A DNA stretch of 64,000 bases from positions 6,696,001 to 6,760,000 of the forward strand of contig CM121343.1 in the NCBI GenBank assembly GCA_051530055.1, given 5' to 3'. Under the pieces are notes generated by a model. It searched no databases, had not been told where the DNA came from, and saw only the letters and a list, made by a program, of their open reading frames with translations. The DNA is from Neoechinorhynchus agilis (Eukaryota; Acanthocephala). Made by a program: the position numbers and the translations under genes. This document shows positions 10,278-23,725 of this stretch, one piece after another; the first letter of the stretch is position 1; every line of letters starts with the position of its first letter.

Positions 10278-10563
10278 TCCAGATTTATTATCGAACGGAA
10301 AATGGGTGTTTTATTTATTTCTTACTTCAAATTTTCGACGTCTTCGTCAGGAAGCTTTTCTTCGGTTGTCTGAAAAGGAATCAGAGGAGGGCAACGCTGT
10401 CCGTCAGCTCATCCCTCTTATTGAGCATCCCCTCTATAAGAGGGATGAGCTGATTCCTTTTCAGACAACCGAAGAAAAGCTTCCTGACGAAGACGCAAGG
10501 CGTCGAAAATTTGAAGCAATAAACAAATAAAACACCCATTTTCCGTTCGATAATAAATCTGGA
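10278..10563. mobile_element. Foldback element, about 286 bp
   Basis: The ends TCCAGATTTATTATCGAACG and its reverse complement (CGTTCGATAATAAATCTGGA) are perfect inverted termini. The arms continue for roughly 105-112 nt each (10,278-10,385 and 10,452-10,563). The right arm has a short extra loop (GCAAGGC) relative to the left. A second small inverted repeat (AGCTCATCCCTCTTA / TAAGAGGGATGAGCT) sits in the centre. Each arm contains CTGACGA, a GACG...CGTC stem and GAAAATTT, a hammerhead-like arrangement. The transcript would form an almost fully paired hairpin. Confidence 0.75.
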
Positions 10564-10683
10564 TTTAGTACTGAAATACCTTTACCAAATAATCACACAC
10601 AGTAGGTGGGAATTCGAAGGATAATTACTGTCATTTTCGATTAATGCAATAGCTAGATTTGTAAAGCCATCATTTAAAATTTG

Positions 10684-10948
10684 ATGGGCTATCAGTTTAC
10701 AAACAGGGCTCCAAGTAATTATGTTATAACAAGGGACAAATATCATGGATCCAAAAGTGAAGCTCTGCAGGTTATCATTAAAGCACACTTAAATATTTTT
10801 AGGCACCCACGCATCCTCATTTTAGCTAATCAAAAGCAATTAAATGATTTTAAGGCCGTCCTATCAATATCGATCATGTATCATTCCGAACGGCACAAAA
10901 TTGAACAAGAAACAAAAGTGAAATCCAATGATTTAAAACTGCTGTTAG
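10684..10948 (+). CDS. Possible exon(s) of an unidentified gene
   Basis: An open frame of about 88 codons ends exactly at a strong donor (CTGTTAG then GTGAGT at 10,949). Its second half (RHPRILILANQKQLNDFKAV, after an internal ATTTTTAG that could be the true exon start) has coding-like composition. No downstream partner exon was found within 1 kb and no family is certain, so it may be a gene relic. Confidence 0.3.
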
Positions 10949-11059
10949 GTGAGTTTTATACTTTACCGTTCAATATAAGCATCATTTATAATTGGTATAT
11001 ATCGAAAAAGCTGCAATCGGACGCTTCCACCGCCTACGGCAACCTAAAACAGTTTTGAA

Positions 11060-12320
11060 GGAATCCCGTGATCAGGACATCTTCGGATATACTATTTTTT
11101 GGCTTAATTGATAGCTATGGATTATCTTAGGTAATAATATCGGTATATACGAAATGTCGACTTTTTTATAGATTTTAATAAAAACATTAGTTTGTTCGGG
11201 GTCACCTATTTTATGTCTATTTTCAATTCTTTAAACGTTCAACAGTTTTAAAGCTTGTTCTATTATCGAATTTATATATATATATCTAGAAAACGGTGTA
11301 CGGAAATTCGCAATTATAAAATTTTATAACCAACTTTTAGTCAATTGCCCAATATTTTCGCATTTAAATGGTTTTATTTGAACAAAAACATATTGCTTCA
11401 ATTTTTTTATGGTGGACGTTTGTGCTTTAAATTGTGTGATGAAAAGTCCAAAATATCCCTCTCAAATTAGAAATTCTGATCTTCTAGAATATTTATTGAA
11501 CGTATGCAAAGCTGCTAAATAGAATGCGGCCGCATAAAAATGACAACGATTGGATGTTTTTGCTTATAAACGTAACTAATTAGTATCGATTAATGTTTCG
11601 ATAACGCCAGTTCTCAACTTTGTTAAACCTCAGATAAAAATTAATATTCTATCACGTGGTAGTGAGCGGAATTCAAATGAATATATTATGTTTGATTTGA
11701 GATAAATATCCATTATATGGTTCGTTTAAATCTAAGATGGAATGTATATTTTTTAAATTTACGGATTAAAAATGCATGAGTGTAGACTGAAAAATAATGA
11801 GAATTTCTTATTGATTTAAATTTTGCTTTTTAGGTATGGTTGAATGGAACATGCTTAGGGGGCAAAGTCACGGCTTTGAAACGACGTTTAATTTGCTGGA
11901 AACTGCGCTGTTTTAGATGAAAAAAATTGACGAACTTAATTTTTTTTCATTTGCTATCATTACTAGGTACTAATAATGAAATGAGAAATTAGTGTGGTTA
12001 TTCTTGGAATCTAACAATTTGATCCCACGTTTGGATATATTATTTTACATTCAATTTCACCGAACTCTCATATCTATATTGTGATTGGCTCCTTAAAAGC
12101 GTACGTGGCCTAGCCACCAATTGTAATTTAGGACATTAAAGCACGGCTGTCTGTTGCTCTCTAGTAAAGCCTGGCTTTTAATAGCATTTTGACGCCTTCG
12201 CGTTCGAAACCCGCCAGTCTTGGATGTGATATCGATAAGTGGGTGTTGGTGCATAGCGTTGAGGAAGCGAGGCAACCGAACGCACAGCATCCTATGTCGT
12301 ACTCGATTTCAGTCGTAGAT
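11060..12320. other. Intergenic region upstream of the POU gene
   Basis: Very AT-rich, with no open frame of coding character, no RNA gene and no tandem repeat. The POU leader exon and promoter may lie in the last few hundred bases but I cannot place them. Confidence 0.3.
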
Positions 12321-12593
12321 AATGAAAGATAGTGCACTTCGACAACTTTTCCACTTTCACAGACCGCGGTTTAAGTCATTAGGCAGGCAGAGAAGGAAAA
12401 CCGACTTTGATTATAATCTAAAAGTAGAACATTTGCGCGAAGAATTGATACCAGGAGGATATTTGGTTCTCATCTCCAATGGTTTTACTTGTTTCTATAA
12501 TTTTATTAATTCAATTTCGATTGCAATTAGTAGCCGAGACGAGCTTAACATTGTAAGGTTTAATACCTTTCATTTTTAGAACATCGATATGTC

Positions 12594-13763
12594 ATGAATA
12601 GTCCATCATTCTGTTCATTAAATTATGTCCAAGGAGATCAACAAATTCATTTGGCTAATGTTGCTGCGGATACCAACATGTTTTCGGATTTCTACAACAA
12701 TGATGCCAATCGTAATAATTATATTTCTTGTTTGCCTATGGAATACGAGTATTCGACTCTTCCGCACAGTTCAGTGCCGATCAGAATGGCATCTGATGGA
12801 TCATTTTTGAATTTCCCACAACAATTTCAAGTCAATGATTGGAATCAGCACCCACCTTTTCCTCAATCTGCTCAATTTATTAACCAACAGATATTGAGAA
12901 ACCATCGTCCAAGTGATCACCATCCTTCTCGACAAGTTATTCATCATCGATCGGTCATTTCTTCAAGCGATCAACATCTTTTAAGTGGAAACCAACGCCG
13001 AGATCGTTGGCACAAATTAAACCTTCCATATTCTCATGTAAATGGAAATCCAACGGTCGTTCAGACAATGGGAACGCCATATATCGGATCATACGATCAT
13101 GCCTTGGGACACTCAAATAATGGAATTTTAACACCCGATGCAGATTGCATGGAAGTTCACGTCCGTGCAAAACAAAGTGACCTCGAACAGTTTGCCAAAG
13201 AATTTAAACAAAAACGAATAAAATTAGGATTCACTCAGGCTGATGTCGGGTTAGCAGTTGGAGATATTTTTGGAAGTATGTTCAGTCAGACAACAATTTG
13301 TCGATTTGAAGCTCTACAACTTAGTTTCAAAAATATGTGCAAGCTTAAACCGATGCTTCAAGCATGGCTGGAACGAACTGATTCGAGTACTAATTCTCTA
13401 AATAGTTTAGACCGAATAGCTACACAGAATCGCAAAAGAAAAAAGAGAACGAGCATTGATAACGCATCCAAGGCTGTATTGGAATCTCATTTTGAAAAAA
13501 ACTCAAAACCAAATGCACAAGAAATATCGAGATTGGCTGAAAGGTTACATCTTGAAAAGGAAGTTGTTCGAGTATGGTTCTGCAATCGAAGACAGAAGGA
13601 AAAAAGAATAGGTGCTCCTATCAGAATCGGAGAAACGAATGATAATCAATCAAGAATTCAGCTAACGCAATGCTCACTTCGACGTTCAGATAGGGCTAAC
13701 AAACATGATTTAATTGTTACGCATCGTGTAAATTTCGATGCGACTGATCAAATGTATTGTTGA
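12594..13763 (+). CDS. POU class III homeodomain transcription factor
   Basis: A single-exon CDS of 389 codons. The N-terminal half (1-185) is low-complexity, rich in N, Q, H and S. The POU-specific domain spans about 190-262 ([20 protein letters not shown], then [20 protein letters not shown]). A linker with basic RKRKKRTS leads into the homeodomain at about 280-339, ending [15 protein letters not shown] with the POU-typical Cys at homeodomain position 50. [14 protein letters not shown] and the intronless coding region point to class III (Brn/drifter/ceh-6 type); three extra residues sit in the DIFGSMF stretch. It should bind octamer-like sites as a monomer or dimer in the nucleus. The ATG follows CATTTTTAG-AACATCGATATGTC, so a 5' leader exon or trans-splice is likely. 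Confidence 0.95.
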   Translation: MNSPSFCSLNYVQGDQQIHLANVAADTNMFSDFYNNDANRNNYISCLPMEYEYSTLPHSSVPIRMASDGSFLNFPQQFQVNDWNQHPPFPQSAQFINQQILRNHRPSDHHPSRQVIHHRSVISSSDQHLLSGNQRRDRWHKLNLPYSHVNGNPTVVQTMGTPYIGSYDHALGHSNNGILTPDADCMEVHVRAKQSDLEQFAKEFKQKRIKLGFTQADVGLAVGDIFGSMFSQTTICRFEALQLSFKNMCKLKPMLQAWLERTDSSTNSLNSLDRIATQNRKRKKRTSIDNASKAVLESHFEKNSKPNAQEISRLAERLHLEKEVVRVWFCNRRQKEKRIGAPIRIGETNDNQSRIQLTQCSLRRSDRANKHDLIVTHRVNFDATDQMYC

Positions 13764-15640
13764 TATCTATAGCACAGTGAACCATGAAATGCCGAGCGTG
13801 TCATCATGGATCGTTATCCACAAAATTGCACTTTGTTTTACCTTCAGGTGGGCAGACACATTTTGCTGAGAAATTCTCGTTGGTCTGTAAGACTGCGAAA
13901 CGAAGCCGGGATCGCAGCCAATCAGATGTAAAGCGAAAGCATAAATAACAAATTAAGGAGAAACTAGGCGCTTAGACGTAGATTAAACCAGTAAAAGTGA
14001 ACTATATGGAATTTCAACAATTTTGAATAAAAGTAAATATCTACGTGGAAAAAATCCTTAATTTCAGTCACTTGCTACCCTTTTAAATTAGCCGAGAGGA
14101 CTAAAAATATACGAAAAATTTCGGTGATCTGTGAAAGCATTTTTGTTGGTTATTGATTTCGTTGTTTGCGTTTGAAAAAAAATTAAATTTATATTGTTTA
14201 AACAATTAAAAAATAATTTTCAACTTAACTATTTTCGCACCTGCTGCTTGTAAGTCAAATTTTTTGAAAACAAACGCCCAAATAATTAAAGAACTTTTTT
14301 AGGCGAAAATTTCAAATTTTGCTTGAAAAAGTATATTGCGCTTTGAATTTTCTTCGTTACAAGTTGATAGATGAACTAATCCGATTTAATTAATTTAAGC
14401 ACCTACACGTTCAATATTTGCCTAGTTGTGAATTAATTGATGAGTCAAGTAGCCATTAAATATAAGCATTTCCATCATCCAATAACAACGTTTTATGATA
14501 TTTTGATCTTTATATAAGGATTTATCTTAAATTTCATAACACATTGGAAGATTACTTGGCCTATCATATTTCCTGTGCTGCTTAATAATTTTTTAGCTTC
14601 AGTGAGATCAAACTAGAATTTTATTTTTTGAATATTATCCATGTTTATTATCAATCGTATTAAATATTCGCGTATCCGCTATGTATTTCTAGCTTAATAA
14701 CATCTCTTCCGGTACTTTTAAGTTGATTTAACGTTTTCCCTATTTTTAGTGTTTGAGCGAAAATGCCATAATTTAGAGTGCCTACTCTTTCCGTCTGACA
14801 GCACTCTCGGATGCGTCCAAGATGAAATTTCTAACTTGATTCATGAATGATCGATTATACTGTGATGATTGTGCATCCAAGTCTAGCTAGTAAATTCTAC
14901 GGTACAACTTAAACAAGATTAGATATTCCATTCGATTATGTTAATCCGCCAGCCCTCAATAGTGCTCGAGGCGAATGAGATAATCATATTACTAACTTGC
15001 ACATCATTATTGTGAAATTATTAGACATTTGTCTTTGGGCGTCTTGGCAATCGAGACAGGTGGGGATATCTCAGAATCCAAGCAATTTCTGATACCCGTT
15101 GGGATATTTCAAATCGAATGAATGATCTGTATACCATGTGAGTTGCATTTATACAATCTAATTATCGTTTCATTATTTATTGAACGATGACTTCAGAACA
15201 TTAGTAACAAACTGCATTCAAAATATGGATCAGAAAATTCAGTTAATAAAACGCTAATTTTCTCAAAAGTATTTTTTATTTGGTGATAGAATAATTAGAG
15301 ATTTATAATTCCCTTTTACAATATTTTGTCCGTCTCGTAGGACTTCTTTAGGTCAAGAAGGTAGATCAGAGTAATTGTTACTCAGGTTTAAGTAAAAACT
15401 CAAATCATTAGAGACTTTTGGTCATCCGCACGGATATGTTCATCAACCATTTAGAAAGTTTATGATAAATCCGTTAAGCTTTCGATAGCTTTCACACCAT
15501 GAAACAAAAGTGGACGTACGAATACGGCATCCGGAGAAATCCGGAGTTATATTTGTTGCACCTCGGATTCATGTTCAAGTTAATGCATTGTTCATTTGAG
15601 CATTAAAACATATTACAATAACTTCTAAAGCCAAGAATCT
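13764..15640. other. Intergenic; one dispersed-repeat copy at 15.3 kb
   Basis: The POU 3' UTR probably ends near an AATAAA-like motif at about 14,025. At 15,310-15,360 the sequence CCCTTTTACAATATTTTGTC then CGTCTCGTAGGACTTCTTTA is a degenerate copy of the repeat at 1,637-1,672 and 45,330-45,365. No gene could be supported. Confidence 0.35.
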
Positions 15641-15654
15641 GTGCAATTTCACTC

Positions 15655-15973
15655 GTGTGCCACATTGTGAATAGGGAATTTCAAAAACAGCTACTTTATT
15701 TGATACAAAGTGAAGATAATCCTCAGTATACTGAAATTAGCAATTCATTTCGATGCGTTTTAAAGCCGGTATTTCTCAATGCTAAAAGACGTAAAGGTAT
15801 TTTTTCAACTCCCAAGATCGATGCATTATTCCACATTTTTATGGAAGATTTTAACTTTTGAAGTGCTATCGAGTAAAAAATCCATTTTTCATTTTAGAAA
15901 CGGTAAACGTACAGTCACAGATCTCTTGAATGGCTTCGATGTGATATTACAAAATGCTGAATGCTTGAGCTAA
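15655..15973 (+). other. Possible coding fragment of unknown identity
   Basis: Two open stretches (15,655-15,861 and about 15,898-15,973, the latter after TTTCATTTTAG and ending in TAA) have plausible coding composition, such as NGKRTVTDLLNGFDVILQNA. No donor gives a consistent phase between them. Either this is a relic or an exon boundary is misjudged. No family recognised. Confidence 0.25.
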
Positions 15974-17480
15974 ACGATATTTTGGCATTATTTTTACTAA
16001 TCAATTTTGAAAAGGCGAGTTGAACATGAGTAGATAGCTTATGTTCGCAATCGAAGGCTAATGCGATGAAAATCTATAGCAGCTTAAAGTAACTGAAAGT
16101 ATTAGAACTTGAGATCATCGGTTTGTTCACTATAAAGAAATCATGAGGAAAATGCTATTGGTCCAACAAGCATCAATAAGCAAATTTAAAACTTTATTCA
16201 CAAATTACATCGTCTTTTGGAATCAAAAAACCTAAATTCAGTAAACCACTGTCTTTCATCATTAATGAGAAGTTTCTAAGCAGTAAAAATGAACAATTGC
16301 AATCTTAAATTCATTCGCAAAATGCTTCAAGGCTAAAAATATCAACTTATACATAGTCCAATGAATTATATCTTATGGACGAATCTTCACTTCCTTAATA
16401 CCTTCTATCGCAACAAGCTTTCATCTTTGGATTTGTTTAAAAGTATTTAAGAGAGATCGTATTTTGCAGTGTTTTCATTGGCTGCGAAAGCGTTCCCTAC
16501 CATTTTTTAAGGAAAATGTGTGTTTTGATTAAGTCAAATGACCTTAGTTTTATAGTTAAGAAGCGGATCCTCGTATTTGCGATTTTTATCGAACTATAAT
16601 TCTACACAGATACATTTTGCCATTCTCAATTCACAGCAATGAAAAGGCATAAAGTAATAAAATCATTCAAATGAATGGGTTTATCACGACTTGATAGAAG
16701 GGAAATCTTCATGGAGAATAAAAATAAAGCGCGAAAAGATAGAAGCAAAATTATCATACCGTTAAATTTGTTCTGTACCTATTTTTTGGGACATTAAGGA
16801 TTGTATTTCAAGAAATAATGCCGTCAATTATTCGGATAAGAATGCTGTCCTATACTAATACCATTGCTTAAGAGAATCAAAGACCTCGAAGAAAAATAAG
16901 TGACTATCTTCAACAATAAAGCTAAAATTATGCAATTCTCTCCCAATTTTGTTTTTCTAAACTTCTCCGTATGTTGAAAACTTTGATATATGCAGTCGAG
17001 CTTAAAAAATTAATAATTTAAATTTGATGTTGCGGTCATATCAAAAGTATCGTATCAAAATAGTTTCCGGTCCACGTTAATTCAAATACATGACGTTTAA
17101 CTGTATTAATATTCAAATCTCGTTCCAAAAACGTGTATCGCATTTCCAATATGGCACAAACATACCCAGTCCGGGAGATATTTCTCAATGAGTGAGCGAA
17201 CGGTCCATTAAAATGTATTACGAAAACCGAGTTTAGAAATGTGAGTAGAACAAGAATCCAAATTAGACTACGAAAAACGACATCACCGATGATTGCCTAA
17301 GGTGCATTGTTGTAGAAAATCGCATTTATATGTAAATTGTTAAAGAGCAGCTTTGATCCACAGACGCGAAATTAATTATTTTCAACTCCACCAAAAAATA
17401 GTTTAGAGCCGGATACCTAACGAGCACTATAGAAGGAGTTTTCGTCCGCAGACAATAAACGAGGTTTAGTCGTGAGAAAT
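15974..17480. other. Intergenic, nothing recognised
   Basis: AT-rich, short open frames only. The last part, about 17,480-17,515, begins the flanking element of the satellite (TTATAATAATAACACGCTTA). Confidence 0.35.
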
Positions 17481-17514
17481 AATTAATTATAATAATAACA
17501 CGCTTAATTAATTA

Positions 17515-20500
17515 AAGTAAGGAAACGGTGTTACTATGGGTCTTCATGAACATTCGATCCAAATGATTAATTCCCTGAATGCGCTTGTAGATTTTGGAGT
17601 GGATGGCGAGATCTGTGGGAAAGTTGGTGGTTCTTGGCGTTGGAGAGTTTGCCAGGTTATTACAAAACGTTTTCTTGATCAAAGTGCGGAAACGGTGTTA
17701 CTTTTAATCCTCATGAACATTCGATCCAAATGATTGGTTCCATTAATGCGGTTGTTGATTTTGGAGTGGATGGCGGGATCTGTGGGAAAGTTGGTGGTTC
17801 TTGGCGTTGGAGAGTTTGCCAGGTTATTATAAAACGTTTTCTTGATCAAAATGCGGAAACGGTGTTACTTTTAATCCTCATGAACATTCGATCCAAATGA
17901 TTGGTTCCCTGAATGCGGTTGTTGATTTTGGAGTGGATTGCGAGATCTGTAGGAAAGTTGGTGGTTCTTGGCGTTGGAGAGTTTGCCAGGTTATTATAAA
18001 ACGTTTTCTTGATCAAAGTACTTAAACGATGTTACTTTTAATCCTCATGAACATTCGATCCAAATGATTGGTTCCCTGAATGCGGTTGTTGATTTTGGAG
18101 TGGATTGCGAGATCTGTAGGAAAGTTGGTGGTTCTTGGCGTTGGAGAGTTTGCCAGGTTATTATAAAACGTTTTCTTGATCAAAGTACGGAAACGGTTTT
18201 ACTTTAAATCCTCATTAACATTCGATCCAAATGATTGGTTCCATTAATGCGGTTGTTGATTTTGGAGTGGATGGCGGGATCTGTGGGAAAGTTCGTGGTT
18301 CTTGGCGTTGGAGAGTTTGCCAGGTTATTATAAAACGTTTTCTTGATCAAAGTGCGGAAACGGTGTTACTTTTAGTCCTCATGAACATTCGATCCAAATG
18401 ATTAATTCCCGGAGTGCGCTTGTAGATTTTGGAGTGGATGGCGAGATCTGTGGGAAAGTTGGTGGTTCTTGGCGTTGGAGAGTTTGCCAGGTTATAATAA
18501 AACGTTTTCTTGATCAAAGTAAGGAAACGGTTTTACTTTAAATCCTCATGAACATTCGATCCAAATGATTGGTTCCATGAATGCGGTTGTTGATTTTGGA
18601 GTGGATTGCGAGATCTGTGGGAAAGTTGGTGGTTCTTGGCGTTGGAGAGTTTGCTAGGTTATTACAAAACGTTTTCTTGATCAAAGTGCGGAAACGGTGT
18701 TAATTTTAGTCCTCATGAACATTCGATCCAAATGATTGGTTCCATTAATGCGGTTGTTGATTTGGAGTGGATGGCGGGATCTGAAGGAAAGTTGGTGGTT
18801 CTTGGCGTTGGAGAGTTTGCCAGGTTATTATAAAACGTTTTCTTGATCAAAATGCGGAAACGGTGTTACTTTTAATCCTCATGAACATTCGATCCAAATG
18901 ATTAATTCCCGGAGTGCGCTTGTAGATTTTGGAGTGGATGGCGAGATCTGTGGGAAAGTTGGTGGTTCTTGGCGTTGGAGAGTTTGCCAGGTTATAATAA
19001 AACGTTTTCTTGATCAAAGTAAGGAAACGATGTTGCTTTTAATCCTCATGAACATTCGATCCAAATGATTAATTCCCTGAATGCGCTTGTAGATTTTGGA
19101 GTGGATGGCGAGATCTGTGGGAAAGTTGGTGGTTCTTGGCGTTGGAGAGTTTGCTAGGTTATTATAAAACGTTTTCTTGATCAAAGTGCGGAAACGGTGT
19201 TACTTTTAGTCCTCATGAACATTCGATCCGAATGATTAATTCCCTGAATGCATTTGTTGATTTTGGAGTGGATGGCGGGATCTGAAGGAAAGTTGGTGGT
19301 TGTTGGCGTTGGAGAGTTTGCTAGGTTATTATAAAACGTTTTCTTGATCAAAGTGCGGAAACTGTGTTACTTTCAGTCCTCATGAACATTCGAACCGAAT
19401 GATTGGTTCGATGAATGCGGTTGTTGATTTTGGAGTGGATGGCGGGATCTGAAGGAAAGTTGGTGGTTCTTGGCGTCGGAGAGTTTGCTAGGTTATTATA
19501 AAACGTTTTCTTGATCAAAGTGCGGAAACGGTGTTACTTTTAGTCCTCATGAACATTCGATCCGAATGATTGGTTCGATGAATGCGGTTGTTGATTTTGG
19601 AGTGGATGGCGGGATCTGAAGAAAAGTTGGTGGTTCTTGGCGTTGGAGAATTTGCTAGGTTATTATAAAACGTTTTCTTGATCAAAGTGCGGAAACGGTG
19701 TTACTTTCAGTCCTCATGAACATTCGATCCGAATGATTGGTTCGATGAATGCGGTTGTTGATTTTGGAGTGGATGGCGGGATCTGAAGGAAAGTTGGTGG
19801 TTCCTGGCGTTGGAGAGTTTGCTAGGTTATTATAAAACGTTTTCTTGATCAAAGTGCGGAAACGGTGTTACTTTTAGTCCTCATGAACATTCGATCCGAA
19901 TGATTGGTTGCCTGAATGCGGTTGTTGATTTTGGAGTGGATGGCCGGATCTGAAGGAAAGTTGGTAGTTCTTGGCGTTGGAGGGTTTGCTAGGTTATTAT
20001 AAAACGTTTTCTTGATCAAAGCACGGAAACTGTGTTACTTTTAGTCCTCATGAACATTCGATCCGAATGATTGGTTCCATGAATGCGGTTGTTGATTTTG
20101 GAGTGGATGGCCGGATCTGAAGGAAAGTTGGTGGTTCTTCGCGTTGGAGAGTTTGCTAGGTTATTATAAAACGTTTTCTTGATCAAAGTGCGGAAGCGGT
20201 GTTACTTTTAGTCCTCATGAACATTCGATCCGAATGATTAATTCCCTTAATGCATTTGTTGATTTTGGAGTGGATGGCGGGATCTGAAGGAAAGTTGGTG
20301 GTTCTCGGCGTTGGAGAGTTTGCTAGGTTATTATAAAACGTTTTCTTGACAAAAGTGCGGAAGCGGTGTTACTTTCAGTCCTCATGAACATTCGATCCGA
20401 ATGATTGGTTCCCTGAATGCGGTTGTTGATTTTGGAGTGGATGGCGGGATCTGGAGGAAAGTTGATGGTTCTTGGCGTTGGAGAGTTTGCCAGGTTATTA

Positions 20501-23500
20501 TAAAACGTTTTCTTGATCAAAGTGCGGAAACGGTGTTACTTTTAGTCCTCATGAACATTCGATCCGAATGATTAATTCCCTTAATGCATTTGTTGATTTT
20601 GGAGTGGATGGCGGGATCTGAAGGAAAGTTGGTGGTTCTTGGCGTTGGAGAGTTTGCTAGGTTATTATAAAACGTTTTCTTGATCAAAGTGCGGAAACGG
20701 TGTTACTTTTAGTCCTCATGAACATTCGATCCGAATGATTAATTCCCTGAATGCATTTGTTGATTTTGGAGTGGATGGCGGGATCTGAAGGAAAGTTGGT
20801 GGTTGTTGGCGTTGGAGAGTTTGCTAGGTTATTATAAAACGTTTTCTTGATCAAAGTGCGGAAACGGTGTTACTTTCAGTCCTCATGAACATTCGATCCG
20901 AATGATTGGTTCGATGAATGCGGTTGTTGATTTTGGAGTGGATGGCGGGATCTAGAAGGAAAGTTGGTGGTTCTTGGCATCGGAGAGTTTGCTAGGTTGG
21001 CCATAAAACGTTTTCTTGATCAAAGTGCGGAAACTGTGTTACTTTCAGTCCTCATGAACATTCGATCCGAATGATTGGTTCGATGAATGCGGTTGTTGAT
21101 TTTGGAGTGGATGGCGGGATCTGAAGAAAAGTTGGTGGTTCTTGGCGTTGGAGAATTTGCTAAGGTTATTATAAAACGTTTTTCTTGATCAAAGTGCGGA
21201 AACAGTGTTACTTTCAGTCCTCATGAACATTCGATCCGAATGATTGGTTCGATGAATGCGGTTGTTGATTTTGGAGTGGATGGCGGGATCTGAAGGAAAG
21301 TTGGTGGTTCCTGGCGTTGGAAAGTTTGCTAGGTTATTATAAAACGTTTTCTTGATCAAAGTGCGGAAACGGTGTTACTTTCAGTCCTCATGAACATTCG
21401 ATCCGAATGATTGGTTCGATGAATGCGGTTGTTGATTTTGGAGTGGATGGCGGGATCTGAAGGAAAGTTGGTGGTTCTTCGCGTTGGAGAGTTTGCTAGG
21501 TTATTATAAAACGTTTTCTTGATCAAAGTGCGGAAACTGTGTTACTTTCAGTCCTCATGAACATTCGATCCGAATGATTGGTTCGATGAATGCGGTTGTT
21601 GATTTTGGAGTGGATGGCCGGATCTGAAGGAAGGTTGGTAGTTCTTGGCGTTGGAGAGTTTGCTAGGTTATTATAAAACGTTTTCTTGATCAAAGTGCGG
21701 AAACGGTGTTACTTTTAGTCCTCATGAACATTCGATCCGAATGATTGGTTCGCTGAATGCGGTTGTTGATTTTGGAGTGGATGGCGGGATCTGAAGGAAA
21801 GTTGGTGGTTCTTGGCGTTGGAGAGTTTGCCAGGTTATTATAAAACGTTTTCTTGATCAAAGCACGGAAACGGTGTTACTTTTAGTCCTCATGAACATTC
21901 GATCCGAATGATTGGTTCCCTGAATGCGGTTGTTGATTTTTGAGTGGATGGCGGGATCTGTAGCAAAGTTGGTGGTTCTTGGCGTTGGAGGGTTTGCTAG
22001 GTTATTATAAAACGTTTTCTTGATCAAAGCACGGAAACTGTGTTACTTTTAGTCCTCATGAACATTCGATCCGAATGATTAATTCCCTTAATGCATTTGT
22101 TGATTTTGGAGTGGATGGCGGGATCTGAAGGAAAGTTGGTGGTTCTTGGCGTTGGAGAGTTTGCTAGGTTATTATAAAACGTTTTCTTGACAAAAGTGCG
22201 GAAGCGGTGTTACTTTTAGTCCTCATGAACATTCGATCCGAATGATTAATTCCCTTAATGCATTTGTTGATTGTGGAGTGGATGGCGGGATCTGTGGGAA
22301 AGTTGGTGGTTCTTGGCGTTGGAAAGTTTGCCAGGTTATTATAAAACGTTTTCTTGATCAAAGTGCGGAAGCGGTGTTACTTTCAGTCCTCATGAACATT
22401 CGATCCGAATGATTGGTTCCCTGAATGCGGTTGTTGATTGTGGAGTGGATGGCGGGATCTGAAGGAAAGTTGGTGGTTCTTCGCGTTGGAGAGTTTGCTA
22501 GGTTGTTATATAACGTTTTCTTGATCAAAGTGCGGAAGCGGTGTTACTTTTAGTCCTCATGAACATTCGATCCGAATGATTAATTCCCTTAATGCATTTG
22601 TTGATTGTGGAGTGGATGGCGGGATCTGTGGGAAAGTTGGTGGTTCTTCGCGTTGGAGAGTTTGCCAAAACGTTTTCTTGATCAAAGTGCGGAAACGGTG
22701 TTACTTTTAGTCCTCATGAACATTCGATCCGAATGATTGGTTCCCTGAATGCGGTTGTTGATTTTGGAGTGGATGGCGGGATCTGAAGGAAAGTTGGTGG
22801 TTCTTGGCGTTGGAGAGTTTGCCAAAACGTTTTCTTGATCAAAGTGCGGAAACGGTGTTACTTTTAGTCCTCATGAACATTCGATCCGAATGATTAATTC
22901 CCTTAATGCATTTGTTGATTTTGGAGTGGATGGCGGGATCTGAAGGAAAGTTGGTGGTTCTTGGCGTTGGAGAGTTTGCCAAACGTTTTCTTGATCAAAG
23001 TGCGGAAAACCAAACGAGTTTGGTCCTCATGAACATTCGATCCGAATGATTAATTCCCTTAATGCATTTGTTGATTTTGGAGTGGATGGCGTTATCTGAA
23101 GGAAAGTTGGTGGTTCTCGGCGTTGGAGAGTTTGCTAGGTTATTATAAAACGTTTTCTTGATCAAAGCACGGAAACTGTGTTACTTTTAGTCCTCATGAA
23201 CATTCGATCCGAATGATTGGTTGCCTGAATGCGGTTGTTGATTTTGGAGTGGATGGCCGGATCTGAAGGAAAGTTGGTAGTTCTTGGCGTTGGAGAGTTT
23301 GCTAGGTTATTATAAAACGTTTTCTTGATCAAAGTGCGGAAACGGTGTTACTTTTAGTCCTCATGAACATTCGATCCGAATGATTGGTTCCCTGAATGCG
23401 GTTGTTGATTGTAGGTGAATTGGCGGGATCTGAAGGAAAGTTGGTGGTTCTTCGCGTTGGAGAGTTTGCTACAAGGTTGTTATAAAACGTTTTCTTGACC

Positions 23501-23725
23501 AAAGTGCGGAAACGGTGTTACTACCAAGTCCTCATGAACATTCGATCCGAATGATTGGTTCCCTGAATGCGGTTGTTGATTGTGGAGTGGATGGCGGGAT
23601 CTGAAGGAAAGTTGGTGGTTCTTGGCGTTGGAGAGTTTGCCAAAACGTTTTCTTGATCAAAGTGCGGAAACGGTGTTACTTTTAGTCCTCATGAACATTC
23701 GATCCAAATGATACGTTCAATGAAT
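17515..23725. repeat. 167-bp satellite array, about 37 copies
   Basis: The unit counted directly is 167 bp. Anchors within it are CATGAACATTCGATCC, GTTGTTGATTTTGGAGTGGA and AAAACGTTTTCTTGATCAAA. Several monomer subtypes alternate: CTGTGGGAAAG versus CTGAAGGAAAG, ATTAATTCCC versus ATTGGTTCC, GTTGATTTTG versus GTTGATTGTG. The left end has the most divergent mix, and short deletions (GCCAAAACG for GCTAGGTTATTATAAAACG) cluster near the right end. No frame stays open across many copies, so it is non-coding. It lies inside a dispersed element whose flanks recur at 5.2 kb. Confidence 0.97.

Noticed and set aside
10684-10948. Doublecortin-like domain
   Set aside because: The RILILANQKQLNDFKAVL segment is suggestive, but the preceding and following DCX motifs are absent, so I left it unnamed.
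20323-22361. Two similar 65-codon minus-strand proteins
   Set aside because: They are equivalent positions in different 167-bp monomers; most other monomers carry stops in that frame.
17515-23725. CRISPR or other direct-repeat/spacer array
   Set aside because: The whole 167-bp unit is repeated with no unique spacers, and the window is eukaryotic.
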